Assembly (NCBI RefSeq): GCF_014193895.1
Contig: NZ_BLZR01000001.1
Location: 3,720,001-3,784,000, forward strand
Length of the DNA: 64,000 nucleotides
Direction of reading: 5' to 3'
Origin: Clostridium fungisolvens
Lineage (GTDB): Bacteria; Bacillota; Clostridia; Clostridiales; Clostridiaceae
The translations under genes were made by a program, and so were the position numbers. Shown here piece by piece: positions 48,708 to 56,909 of this stretch. How positions within the stretch are numbered: position 1 is the first letter of the stretch; the number at the start of each line of letters is the position of its first letter. Under the pieces are notes generated by a model. The model did not search any database. It saw only the letters and a program-made list of their open reading frames with translations, and was not told where the DNA came from.

Positions 48708-49358
48708 ATGGGAGTTTTTTCAAGAATATCAAATATGTTTAAAGCAAAGGTAAATGACACATTAGACAATATGGAGGATCCAATACTACTTTTAGATCAA
48801 AAGGTAAGGGATATGGAAGAAAACTTAAATAAAGCAAAGCTTTCATCTGCTCAAATATTGGGTAATGTTCATGAAATAGAAAAGAAAATGGTAATAGCTA
48901 AAAAGGAATCTGAAGAATATGATGAAAAAGTTAAGTTAGCTCTTGCTAAAGGTAATGAAGATTTAGCTAAGAGAGCTCTTCAAAGAAAACTTGATGCTGA
49001 TAAAAAATATGATTCATTAAAAACAAGCTATACAGACGCTTCAGCAAAAGCTGAATTGATCAAGAAAAATCTTAGAGCTCTTGAAGATGAAATACAAAAG
49101 ACTAGGAGTTACAGAGACGAAGCAGCTGCTAGATATAGTAATGCTGAAGCTTCAAAACAAGTAAACGAGATACTTGCAAATGTTCAAACTAAGACAAACA
49201 CAATATCTGTTGACGACATTGAAAGAAAGATTCAAAGAAAAGAAGCTCTTGCTGAAGGTCTTGGGGATTTGAGACAAGTAGACTCTCTAGAAAATGAATT
49301 TGAAGCTTTAGGTACTACAGATTTAGATGCAGAACTTGCAAAATATAAAAATTCTTAA
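48708..49358 (+). CDS. pspA: PspA/IM30 family membrane-stress protein
   Basis: 216 residues, almost entirely coiled coil (about 25-150), with the N-terminal amphipathic helix FSRISNMFKAKVNDTLD and EDPILLLDQKVRDMEENL typical of PspA/LiaH/Vipp1 proteins. Members form ESCRT-III-like assemblies that stabilise stressed membranes. RBS AGGAGG. Flanked by a Ser-rich membrane protein and a Cys-rich protein in one operon with its own promoter. Confidence 0.92.
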   Translation: MGVFSRISNMFKAKVNDTLDNMEDPILLLDQKVRDMEENLNKAKLSSAQILGNVHEIEKKMVIAKKESEEYDEKVKLALAKGNEDLAKRALQRKLDADKKYDSLKTSYTDASAKAELIKKNLRALEDEIQKTRSYRDEAAARYSNAEASKQVNEILANVQTKTNTISVDDIERKIQRKEALAEGLGDLRQVDSLENEFEALGTTDLDAELAKYKNS

Positions 49359-49383
49359 TATTAATATTGTATAGGTGAATGAG

Positions 49384-50043
49384 ATGAGCAAGGACTTAGA
49401 ATTTGTAAAATCAGAAAAAGAGGTATGGGGCAAGGTATATGTTGACATAAGCTATGGCTTAGACAATGTTGCTCCTTTCCTTTCAGAAAAAACCTTAAAA
49501 ATAAGAAAATATAATGTTAAAAGAGATGTATTAAAAAAATATATAGAACTTTTAAATGCAGCTGAAACTGAAAATAAAACTACTTCTTTTGTAGGTGGAC
49601 TTTTCAAAGGAAATAAATATGAAGGCTTGCTTACCTCTTTTAAAAATGATCACCTTGAAGATTTTGTACAACTTAAAAATTGTTCAAATTGTGCTTGTTT
49701 AAACTGTGTAAAAGAATGTAGTTTTAACAGCTGTAGAGGCTGTAGGCATAATTCTTTCATAAAGAGCTGTGATCATGAAAAGATAAATGTTACCTACCAT
49801 AAGAACTTTACGTTAGATCTTACTAACAATAATACTGGTAGAAGTACAAAATACAATGTATTAGCAACCCTTCAAGATTGTGAATTAGATAGACAATATA
49901 TTATAATACAAAATGTCTTTGATAAGGATGATAAATTTATATTATATTACTACCCTGGTATTTCAGAAGATAACTATGGTGAAATATCTGATCCAAACGA
50001 ATTTGATTTCATAGTAGAAACTTTCGAAAGCGCTGACCTTTAA
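49384..50043 (+). CDS. Uncharacterised Cys-rich protein in the pspA operon
   Basis: 219 residues from the ATG at 49384 after AGGTGA. The middle (about 99-131) has a dense cysteine array, CSNCACLNCVKECSF then CRGC, with further Cys and His in SCDHEK: nine Cys within about 30 residues, suggesting a zinc or iron-sulfur site. No signal peptide or membrane helix; the C-terminal half looks like a compact beta-rich domain (YIIIQNVFDKDDKFILYYY). I do not recognise the family. It follows pspA by 25 bp and precedes a strong terminator, so it is the last gene of the envelope-stress operon. Confidence 0.72.
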   Translation: MSKDLEFVKSEKEVWGKVYVDISYGLDNVAPFLSEKTLKIRKYNVKRDVLKKYIELLNAAETENKTTSFVGGLFKGNKYEGLLTSFKNDHLEDFVQLKNCSNCACLNCVKECSFNSCRGCRHNSFIKSCDHEKINVTYHKNFTLDLTNNNTGRSTKYNVLATLQDCELDRQYIIIQNVFDKDDKFILYYYPGISEDNYGEISDPNEFDFIVETFESADL

Positions 50044-50058
50044 TATAAATGTGTAAAA

Positions 50059-50090
50059 AACTGCCTAAAATACTAGGCAGTTTTTTTATT
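50059..50090. terminator. Terminator between the pspA operon and copZ
   Basis: AACTGCCTA / TAGGCAGTT with a 6-base loop, A-run before and T7 after. It serves two convergent transcripts. Confidence 0.9.
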
Positions 50091-50095
50091 CTGTA

Positions 50096-50293
50096 TTAAG
50101 CTATTGATACAACATCGTATCCTTCTTCTTCGATAGCATTCTTTAATGCTTCATCAGATACATTTCCTTCAACTACAGCTGATCCCACCTCAACCTTGAA
50201 GCTTTCTACACCTTCTAATGCTGATAAAGCATTTTCAACATGCTTTACACAATGCATACATGACATTCCTTCTATTTTTACTTGTTTACTCAT
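50096..50293 (-). CDS. copZ: CopZ copper chaperone
   Basis: 65 residues, a single heavy-metal-associated domain with the copper-binding motif GMSCMHC and the ferredoxin-like fold pattern (KHVENALSALEGVESFKVEV). Carries cytosolic Cu(I) to CopA. RBS AAAGGAGAG. It is 91 bp downstream of copA, with a hairpin in the gap. Confidence 0.94.
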   Translation of the reverse strand: MSKQVKIEGMSCMHCVKHVENALSALEGVESFKVEVGSAVVEGNVSDEALKNAIEEEGYDVVSIA

Positions 50294-50335
50294 GGTACAT
50301 CTCTCCTTTTATATAAATATATTATTTTTAAAATC

Positions 50336-50375
50336 TTGCTAGAGAAAAGTATTTACCGCAGCTTCTCTCTAGCAA
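50336..50375 (-). other. Hairpin between copA and copZ
   Basis: TTGCTAGAGA (50336-50345) and TCTCTAGCAA (50366-50375) pair perfectly, with inner GAAGC/GCTT-type pairing. On the minus strand GATTTTAAAAA follows. It could be a partial terminator or processing site that sets copZ levels relative to copA. Confidence 0.6.
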
Positions 50376-50384
50376 ATTAATTTA

Positions 50385-52823
50385 CTAAACCATTGGCTTA
50401 AAGCTCTTAAGCCTTAGTGCATTTAGAAGCACTGAAACAGAACTAAAACTCATTGCAAATGCTGCTAACATAGGATTTAGAAGTGGCCCTCCAAAGGCAT
50501 ATAAAATCCCCATCGCTACCGGTATACCTAAGGTATTGTACCCAAAAGCCCAGAAAAGATTTTGTTTTATATTTCTTATAGTCTTCTTACTTAAATCTAT
50601 GGCTGTTATAACGTCTAAAATGTCACTTCTCATTAAAACTACATCAGCTGATTCTATAGCTACATCTGTACCAGAACCAATTGCGATACCAACATCTGCA
50701 GCAGCTAGTGCAGGTGCGTCATTTATTCCATCGCCAACCATTGCAACCTTTCTGCCCTCACCTTGAATTTCTTTTATCTTGTTTGATTTATCTTCAGGCA
50801 TTACTTCTGCTACAACTCTATCTATTCCAACTTCTCTCGCAATAGCTTCAGCGGTATTTTTATTATCCCCAGTCAGCATTACTACTTCAATTCCCATCTT
50901 ATGCAATGCCTTTACGGCATCTTTGCTATTGGACTTAACAGTATCAGCCACAGCAACAATACCAGATATTTGACCGTCTATAGATAAGAACATAGGCGTT
51001 TTTCCTTGCTCAGAAAGTACATTTGCATTATCTTCTAATACATTAATATCTATATTTTCATCATTAAATAACTTCTTATTTCCAAGCAATATTGATTTTC
51101 CATCAATGGTTACTCTTATACCTTTCCCTGGTATAGCTTTAAAGCTTTCAATTGCCTTAAATTCAAGATTTCTATCTTCTGCCTCTGTTACTATAGCCTC
51201 ACCTAAAGGATGCTCTGAACCTTTTTCTGCTGAAGCAGCATAGGTTAATAACTGATTTTCTTCTATATTAACTGTTACTATATCAGTAACCTTTGGCTTT
51301 CCTTCTGTTATAGTTCCTGTTTTATCAAATACAACGGTATTTATCTTATAACTTGTTTCTAAAGCCTCTCCACTTTTTATAAGCACACCATATTCTGCTC
51401 CTTTACCTGTTCCAACCATTATAGCTGTAGGAGTAGCAAGTCCCAATGCACAAGGACATGCAATAACTAAAACCGAGATAAATATAGTAAGCGAGAATAT
51501 GGTTCCCTGGCCAAGAAGTGCCCATGTAATACTAGCAATTAGCGCTAACCCTATAACTACTGGAACGAAATATCCTGATATTATATCAGCCATTTTAGCT
51601 ATTGGAGCCTTAGATCCCTGAGCATCTTCAACAAGTTTTATAATTTGAGCTAATGCTGTATCTTTACCAACTTTTGTAGCCTTGTATTTTATCATCCCGT
51701 TTTTGTTAATACTTGCACCATATACACTATCCCCTACTGTCTTCTCCACAGGAATACTTTCTCCAGTAAGCATTGATTCATCTATTGAAGTAAGTCCTTC
51801 TACTATACTTCCATCCACAGGAAGCTTTTCTCCTGGTTTAACTATAAGTATGTCTCCAACCTCTACCTCATCTATGGAAATGACTTTTTCAACTCCATCC
51901 TTCAAAATAGTAGCTGTCTTCGGTGTTAACCCCATTAGTTTCTTTATTGCTTCTGAAGTTTTTCCTTTAGTTATAGCCTCCAGATATTTACCTAATGTTA
52001 TTAAAGTTAATATTGTACCTGCAGATTCAAAATATAAATCCATAGTATATTCCATATACCCTTGACCTATCTTATATATTGCAAACAATCCATAAATATA
52101 GGCTGCAGAAGTACCAACTGCTATAAGCGTATCCATGTTTGGACTAAGTTGTATAAGATTTTTAAATCCCACCTTAAAGAATTTTATTCCTGTTACAATA
52201 ACTATTGTAGCAAGTATTAACTGAACTATCCCAAAACTAAGTGGATGATGGTGAGGATCTATGAATACAGGTAGTGGCATTCCAAGCATATGTCCCATAG
52301 CTATCAATAGTAACGGAACTGTAAAAACTGCTGATATTATAAGCCTTCTTTTCATAGATTGAATTTCTTGTAGCTTCCTATCTCTATGCTCATCTTCCTT
52401 TTCATCTTCCACAGCCTTATATCCAGCTTTCTCAACTGCTTTCTTTATATCAGAAAGTCTTATAACATCAGAATCAAAAGCTACTGTCAAAGTTTCTGTT
52501 GCTAAGTTAACCTCAGCCTTTTCTACACCAGAAACCTTTTTTACAAATCTCTCTACTCTGCTCACACATGCAGCGCAAGTCATTCCTTCAACTTTAATCT
52601 TAGCAGATTTTACTGTAGAAATAGCTTTATATCCTGCTTTATCAACAGCTGCCTCCACATCATTTAGAGATAATTTATCTTCTTCAAAAGAAACCTTTAG
52701 TGTTTCTGTAGCCAAATTAACTGCCGCCTCATTAACTCCCTCTAACTTTGCTACTGCCTTCTCAACTCTCCTAACGCAAGCTGCGCAGGTCATACCTTCT
52801 ATTTTTAAAGTTTTACTTATCAT
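50385..52823 (-). CDS. copA: Copper-exporting P1B-type ATPase CopA
   Basis: 812 residues. Two N-terminal heavy-metal domains with [10 protein letters not shown] (about 9-18) and [10 protein letters not shown] (about 79-88), eight predicted membrane helices, the transport motif CPCALG, actuator TGESIPVEK, phosphorylation site DKTGTITEG and hinge [10 protein letters not shown]. Exports Cu(I) at the cytoplasmic membrane. It lies 10 bp after csoR and before copZ, the standard copper-resistance operon under CsoR. RBS AAGGAGG. Confidence 0.96.
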   Translation of the reverse strand: MISKTLKIEGMTCAACVRRVEKAVAKLEGVNEAAVNLATETLKVSFEEDKLSLNDVEAAVDKAGYKAISTVKSAKIKVEGMTCAACVSRVERFVKKVSGVEKAEVNLATETLTVAFDSDVIRLSDIKKAVEKAGYKAVEDEKEDEHRDRKLQEIQSMKRRLIISAVFTVPLLLIAMGHMLGMPLPVFIDPHHHPLSFGIVQLILATIVIVTGIKFFKVGFKNLIQLSPNMDTLIAVGTSAAYIYGLFAIYKIGQGYMEYTMDLYFESAGTILTLITLGKYLEAITKGKTSEAIKKLMGLTPKTATILKDGVEKVISIDEVEVGDILIVKPGEKLPVDGSIVEGLTSIDESMLTGESIPVEKTVGDSVYGASINKNGMIKYKATKVGKDTALAQIIKLVEDAQGSKAPIAKMADIISGYFVPVVIGLALIASITWALLGQGTIFSLTIFISVLVIACPCALGLATPTAIMVGTGKGAEYGVLIKSGEALETSYKINTVVFDKTGTITEGKPKVTDIVTVNIEENQLLTYAASAEKGSEHPLGEAIVTEAEDRNLEFKAIESFKAIPGKGIRVTIDGKSILLGNKKLFNDENIDINVLEDNANVLSEQGKTPMFLSIDGQISGIVAVADTVKSNSKDAVKALHKMGIEVVMLTGDNKNTAEAIAREVGIDRVVAEVMPEDKSNKIKEIQGEGRKVAMVGDGINDAPALAAADVGIAIGSGTDVAIESADVVLMRSDILDVITAIDLSKKTIRNIKQNLFWAFGYNTLGIPVAMGILYAFGGPLLNPMLAAFAMSFSSVSVLLNALRLKSFKPMV

Positions 52824-52833
52824 TATTGCCTCC

Positions 52834-53103
52834 TTATTTATCCATCAATTTATCTAAGATCCCCAAGACCTCATCTATTTTTTCTTCAGCATCATATTCT
52901 CTCTTTATTGCAGCTTTAACGCAAAGTGTCATGTGTTGCTTTAAAACTAATTTATTAGCTCTTTTAAGTAGCCCTTGAGCTGCTATCATTTGGTTAGAAA
53001 TATCTATACAATATCTGTCTTCTTCAATCATTTTTATAATGCCTTCAATTTGTCCTTTGCAGGTTTTTAAAGCTTGAAGAGCTTTTTTCTTTTCTTCGTT
53101 CAT
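52834..53103 (-). CDS. csoR: CsoR copper-sensing repressor
   Basis: 89 residues from the ATG at 53101-53103, which follows GGAGGTGT. An upstream in-frame extension would translate the operator itself and is rejected. All-helical fold; Cu(I) ligands Cys32, His57 and Cys61 ([16 protein letters not shown]) are present. It derepresses copA and copZ when copper binds. The operator and promoter directly precede it. Confidence 0.94.
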   Translation of the reverse strand: MNEEKKKALQALKTCKGQIEGIIKMIEEDRYCIDISNQMIAAQGLLKRANKLVLKQHMTLCVKAAIKREYDAEEKIDEVLGILDKLMDK

Positions 53104-53118
53104 ATTACACCTCCACCC

Positions 53119-53134
53119 ACCCCCTATGGGGGGT
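53119..53134 (-). promoter_or_regulatory. CsoR operator
   Basis: ACCCCCTATGGGGGGT is a GC-rich pseudo-palindrome in an AT-rich region, close to known CsoR sites of the TACCCCnnnGGGGTA type. It sits between the promoter (-10 at 53146) and the csoR start, so a bound repressor would block the transcription start. Confidence 0.85.
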
Positions 53135-53145
53135 GTCTTGATTAT

Positions 53146-53174
53146 ATAATATTCCTTCATTTTGCTTTTGTCAA
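53146..53174 (-). promoter_or_regulatory. Promoter of csoR-copA-copZ
   Basis: Minus strand TTGACA (53169-53174), 17-bp spacer, TATTAT (53146-53151). A near-consensus sigma-A promoter directly upstream of the CsoR operator. Confidence 0.82.
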
Positions 53175-53297
53175 TACATCTCTAATATTTTTTCTTAATA
53201 AAAAACTTGCATTAAAAATCTATTACAGCAGTAGCTATAAATAATATTATGGCCAAATAGAAGTATTTATACAAAATTATTTAATATTTAAATCTAT

Positions 53298-53363
53298 CAA
53301 AATAATGCTTCGCAGAATCACCGAAAGCATTATTTTGAGTATAAGGATTGAAGTAGTATGTCT
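53298..53363. repeat. Diverged family C palindrome
   Basis: CAAAATAATGCTTCG (53298-53312) and CGAAAGCATTATTTTG (53322-53337) form a strong hairpin, and GGATTGAAGTAGTATGTCT beside it resembles the right end of family C (GGATTGAAGTGGTACATCT at 59548). No matching left end is visible. It lies just downstream of yaaA on the minus strand. Confidence 0.5.
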
Positions 53364-53382
53364 GTTCAGAGGAATATATACA

Positions 53383-54144
53383 TTATCCCCTTAAAAACAC
53401 TAGGTTCTTTTCTGAGGACATGTAATCTGCGTATATATAGTCCTCCATCTCAAACTCTTTTAATCCATCCACCGTATCAATTTTATTTTCTATCACATAT
53501 CTAGCCATAAGTCCTCTTGCCCTCTTTGCATATATAGGTATTATCTTATAAACACCCCTTTTTCTATCTTTAAATGTTATATTAATTACGGGATGCTTAA
53601 TGTATTCTTTAACTGCTTTATAGTACTCTTCTGAGGCTAAGTTTATCAAAAACTTTTGGGTGTGCTTATCTAAGTCACCATTAATATCCTCTGCTATTTT
53701 ATCTCCCCAAAAACTATAAAGATTTTTATGCTCATCATGTTTTAACTTTATCCCCATTTCTAATCTATAAGGTTTTATTCCATCCAAAGGCTTAAGTATT
53801 CCATATAACCCTGACAGTATTCTTAAGTGTTTATCAGCAAATTCTAATTGATCTACTGACATATCTCCTGCACTCAATCCCCTATATACTTCTCCTTTAA
53901 ATGCTAGAACTGCATGTTTGTCTATATCACTTATTTCTTTCGTCCATTGCAAATATCTAGTATGATTCATTTCTGCCAGTGATAAATTAATTTTCATAAG
54001 TCTGCTAATATCATCTGGAGAATTCTTTTTTAACTCATCTATCAGAATTTTTGAATATTGTAAAAACCTTGGTCTATTTAGTCTTAATTCTTGATTTTTA
54101 TTACTAAAATCCAGTGTCTTTGCTGGAGAAATTATCATCAGCAT
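53383..54144 (-). CDS. yaaA: YaaA (UPF0246) peroxide-stress protein
   Basis: 253 residues, with the family start MIISPAKTLDF (from residue 3) and LSGLYGILKPLDGIKPYRLEMG, plus the FKDRKRGVYKIIPIYAKRARG stretch. In E. coli it lowers free iron and protects DNA under peroxide stress. The ATG at 54142-54144 follows GAGGTGAAG. Monocistronic; a family A repeat lies upstream. Confidence 0.93.
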   Translation of the reverse strand: MLMIISPAKTLDFSNKNQELRLNRPRFLQYSKILIDELKKNSPDDISRLMKINLSLAEMNHTRYLQWTKEISDIDKHAVLAFKGEVYRGLSAGDMSVDQLEFADKHLRILSGLYGILKPLDGIKPYRLEMGIKLKHDEHKNLYSFWGDKIAEDINGDLDKHTQKFLINLASEEYYKAVKEYIKHPVINITFKDRKRGVYKIIPIYAKRARGLMARYVIENKIDTVDGLKEFEMEDYIYADYMSSEKNLVFLRG

Positions 54145-54286
54145 ATCTTCACCTCATGTACATCTTAATTAGTTATATATATATCTTTCAAATCATTACT
54201 ATCTTTATAAGTGTCTAATAATTTATTTTACTTATAATTATAACATAAATTAGGTTAAATGATAATAATTATCATAATTTAACAAA

Positions 54287-54312
54287 GGCTATGTTTAAGA
54301 ATATTGTTGAAA
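54287..54312. repeat. Family B left-end fragment (B3)
   Basis: GGCTATGTTTAAGAATATTG plus TTGAAA matches the left end of copy B2 at 42009 with one change and stops exactly where family A copy A5 begins. No right end is found in this gap. Confidence 0.65.
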
Positions 54313-54505
54313 TAAAAAATTCGCTAAAGCGATTTTCTTTAGTGAATTTTTTTGCGCATCTGCCTTTCCGAATGCATATGAGGAAAATTTAGCAGTCTAA
54401 TAAGTTTTATTCTTTACTGTATAGCTATAAAAAACTTATAAAAGCATTGAAATATCTAGGTTTAGCTAACTTTAAAATTTCATAATTTCCTATACAGTTA
54501 AAAAA
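54313..54505 (+). repeat. Family A intergenic repeat, copy A5
   Basis: First hairpin AATTCGCTAAAG/CTTTAGTGAATT, second hairpin CTGCC-TTTCC...GGAAA, TTTACTGTATAGC, closing TATACAGTTAAAAAA. It fills most of the 411-bp gap between yaaA and the CBS gene and lies downstream of the CBS gene. The rest of the gap is the B3 fragment and AT-rich DNA. Confidence 0.8.
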
Positions 54506-54527
54506 GCTATCCTTACAGATAGCTTTT
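54502..54527 (-). terminator. Terminator of the CBS-domain gene
   Basis: AAAAGCTATC, CTTACA loop, GATAGCTTTT; on the minus strand TTTTTT follows. It overlaps the distal end of copy A5. Confidence 0.8.
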
Positions 54528-54555
54528 AAATAACTTATTATAAAATTAAACTTCT

Positions 54556-54969
54556 TTACGCAATTGTGCTTTTCAATGTATTATAACAATAGTTTATTAT
54601 GTCACTTCTTTTTATTATTCCTATAAACGTACCATTGTCATCTACCACAGGAACAAAATTTTGTGAAATTGATAAGGAAATTATACTCTCTATATCGGAA
54701 TTTATTGATACACTCTTGTGATTAACTCTCCTATATATCTCCTTAACCTTCACTCCATTAGTATTTTTAAAATTTAAATCTGGAGTATTCTTAAGCTTCC
54801 ACAGAAGATCACCTTCTGTCAGTGTTCCAACATACTTTCCGTTTCTATCAATAAGAGGAATTGCTGTATATCCATGATGCTCCATTCTTTCCATTACCTG
54901 TCTCATGGTTGCATCGGTGTTCTCGTAAATAACTTCATTTTTAGGTGTTAGAAAAAATGCAATATTCAT
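54556..54969 (-). CDS. Two-CBS-domain protein
   Basis: 137 residues with a pair of CBS domains (about 10-60 and 75-130): GYTAIPLIDRNGKYVGTLTEGDLLWKL and NFVPVVDDNGTFIGIIKRSDI. A stand-alone CBS pair usually senses adenine nucleotides. No fused effector domain, so its target is unknown. ATG follows GGAAGGG. Divergent from the CAP-like gene across 216 bp. Confidence 0.88.
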   Translation of the reverse strand: MNIAFFLTPKNEVIYENTDATMRQVMERMEHHGYTAIPLIDRNGKYVGTLTEGDLLWKLKNTPDLNFKNTNGVKVKEIYRRVNHKSVSINSDIESIISLSISQNFVPVVDDNGTFIGIIKRSDIINYCYNTLKSTIA

Positions 54970-55185
54970 ATGTTACCCTTCCCAAACAAAATTTTTATTA
55001 ATCTCTCTTAACCATTTTAACATATCTATTATGCAAATGTTATTACATTTATATTAATTTACACTTTATCAACAACATAATATTACTACTTAATTATATC
55101 AATTCGGTGTCAAACTAAATATTATTAGAATTCATCTTAGTATACTTTATTCCTAAAATGGAACAATAAGTATAGGAGTGATTTT

Positions 55186-55641
55186 ATGAAAAAACTTTTA
55201 TATTTCTATTTTTCACTTATTATATCTCTAAATATATCTTACGATTCATGTATAGCTAATACCAAAACATATTATTCTGATCAAAGTGACTCAATAGAAA
55301 TTTACAAAACTAAATGTTTAAATAACATAAATACCATTAGGTCATATTATTCTTTACCTGAGTTCTCTATAGATAGCGAGCTCAGTAATTCAGCACAGAT
55401 TTATCTTAATAATTTCAAAGCATATGAAAATGATTTATATCAACTGAACTCTGATATAAATTATTGCATTTACAAACAAAGATTGACTAATCAGTATTCT
55501 ATTAATAGTAATATGCTAACTCAAGCACTGATTGAGGATTATAAAGGATATCTATTAAACCCCAATATAAGCAAAATAGGTTTTTATGTGATAACCGATA
55601 ACCAAACTATAACGTGCAGCTTTGCATTTAAATATAACTAA
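55186..55641 (+). CDS. Secreted degenerate CAP/SCP-like protein
   Basis: 151 residues with a signal peptide (about 1-25). KCLNNINTIRSYYSLPEFSIDSELSNSAQIYLNN resembles the first helices of the CAP/SCP fold (usual pattern LxxINxxRxxxGLxxLxxxxxLxxxAQ), and NPNISKIGFYVITDNQTITCSFAF resembles its last strands. The histidines and the GENI-type motif of active CAP proteins are missing and the domain is short. So the call is tentative and the protein is probably non-enzymatic. RBS AGGAGTG. Confidence 0.5.
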   Translation: MKKLLYFYFSLIISLNISYDSCIANTKTYYSDQSDSIEIYKTKCLNNINTIRSYYSLPEFSIDSELSNSAQIYLNNFKAYENDLYQLNSDINYCIYKQRLTNQYSINSNMLTQALIEDYKGYLLNPNISKIGFYVITDNQTITCSFAFKYN

Positions 55642-55647
55642 TGTCAT

Positions 55648-55837
55648 AAAAAAGTCGCTGAAGCGACCTTCTTCAGTGAACTTTTTTAACGCATCTGCCT
55701 TTCCAAATGTATATGAAGAAACTTACAGGCGACTTAAATTTTATTTTTTACTGTATAGCCATAAAAAACTTATAAAAACATTGAAATATCTAGTTTTAAC
55801 TACCTTGAAAATTTTATAACTTCCTTTACATTAAAAA
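55648..55837 (+). repeat. Family A intergenic repeat, copy A6
   Basis: Begins 7 bp after the CAP-like gene stop: AAGTCGCTGAAG/CTTCAGTGAACTT hairpin with T6, CTGCC-TTTCC...AGAAA...CAGG, TTTACTGTATAGCC, closing TTTACATTAAAAAA (one mismatch in TACAGT). It separates two convergent genes. Confidence 0.78.
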
Positions 55838-55864
55838 AGGCAAACTTATAATCTAGTTTGCCTT
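55837..55864 (-). terminator. Terminator overlapping the exonuclease 3' end
   Basis: AAGGCAAAC (55837-55845) and GTTTGCCTT (55856-55864) pair; on the minus strand a T-run follows. The exonuclease stop (55853-55855) lies in the loop. Confidence 0.8.
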
Positions 55865-56752
55865 ATCAAACTTATAATAATAATCAGTATACTCCATATC
55901 ATTCAACACACTGTTCACATTATTATAAATTTCATCTCCACTTATGGTCTTTTTAACAACAACCTCTTGTAATACTTTTGTATTACACTTTGGACACTTA
56001 CCAATCCCCATAAACCTCCAATTGAAAAGCTTCAAAGGCCTTTCCACATTTATATTAGTTTTACATTTTGGACATTTATAGTCTAACTTTGATATATCTA
56101 TTTTATAGTTTTGAAGATCTTTTATCATGATTGCAGGCATGTTATAAACATCTTTTACTATATAACCTTTTACTATCCTATTGTTGAAAAGTCTTTTAAA
56201 TACTTCTGATGTATACACTGCATCATTTAGTGCATCATGTAATTTACTTTCATCCACTTTTATCTTTAATTCCTCTAACGCATTTTTTAAGCTTAATGCT
56301 TTCTTATGCCCAAGGATTTTAGTTACATACTCTTGTATATCTAGGTATTCTTTTAACCAACTTACATTATTATAATTGTGGTAAAATGCATTTCTAAATA
56401 TTTCAGCTATATCATCCTTAGCCCAAGAACATATTATAGAATCATCATCCACAAATTTATTAAGTTTGTCCATTGCTTCATTAAAGGTTATTCCTAAGCT
56501 TAAATTATCATCAGTTATTCCTGTAATTTCAGTAATCTTAGGGTTTAGTACATTTAAAGCACTAGGCTTTACGTATGTTTTAAATTGACCTATACAATTC
56601 ATCATTTTATCAAGCTTTACTGCTCCAACCTCAATTATCTCATTTTCTAACTTAGGATCTTTAAATTCTTCATAAAGACTATAAAAATTAGGATAATATT
56701 TAGTTATATTTTTTAGATTATTAAATTCCAAATCTATTATAACATACCCCAT
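55853..56752 (-). CDS. DEDD-type 3'-5' exonuclease with C-terminal zinc ribbon
   Basis: 299 residues. An exonuclease domain of the RNase T/KapD type (about 1-190): YVIIDLEFNN gives Asp7 and Glu9, SWAKDDIAE the second Asp, and LHDALNDAVYTSEVF the His and final Asp of the DEDDh set. A C-terminal pair of CPKC motifs (YKCPKCKTNI and GKCPKCNTKV) forms a zinc ribbon, an addition not found in the minimal family. Substrate (RNA or DNA) is not determined. RBS GAGGGGATGAGG. It is downstream of the P-loop/LexA-like fusion gene on the same strand but beyond a terminator. Confidence 0.85.
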   Translation of the reverse strand: MGYVIIDLEFNNLKNITKYYPNFYSLYEEFKDPKLENEIIEVGAVKLDKMMNCIGQFKTYVKPSALNVLNPKITEITGITDDNLSLGITFNEAMDKLNKFVDDDSIICSWAKDDIAEIFRNAFYHNYNNVSWLKEYLDIQEYVTKILGHKKALSLKNALEELKIKVDESKLHDALNDAVYTSEVFKRLFNNRIVKGYIVKDVYNMPAIMIKDLQNYKIDISKLDYKCPKCKTNINVERPLKLFNWRFMGIGKCPKCNTKVLQEVVVKKTISGDEIYNNVNSVLNDMEYTDYYYKFDKAN

Positions 56753-56886
56753 TGCCTCATCCCCTCATCATATCTCTTATTATAATTATGCCATAAATAG
56801 TTATTTATTTCACTTTTATTTACTTCTTTAATAAAAAAAATATACCCCCTTCTTATTTATATTTACAAATACATGTAAAAGAAAAA

Positions 56887-56909
56887 AAATCAGACCATAG
56901 GTCTGATTT
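56887..56909 (-). terminator. Terminator of the P-loop/LexA-like gene
   Basis: AAATCAGACC, ATA loop, GGTCTGATTT, then T8 on the minus strand. It overlaps the last bases of the gene. Confidence 0.88.

Noticed and set aside
53104..53160. A longer csoR start giving 19 extra residues
   Set aside because: The extension reads through the -10 region and the GC-rich operator and ignores the well-placed GGAGGT before the ATG at 53103.
54313..54505. Family A elements as riboswitches
   Set aside because: They lie 3' of genes in either orientation rather than in leaders, and no ligand-type conserved core is evident.
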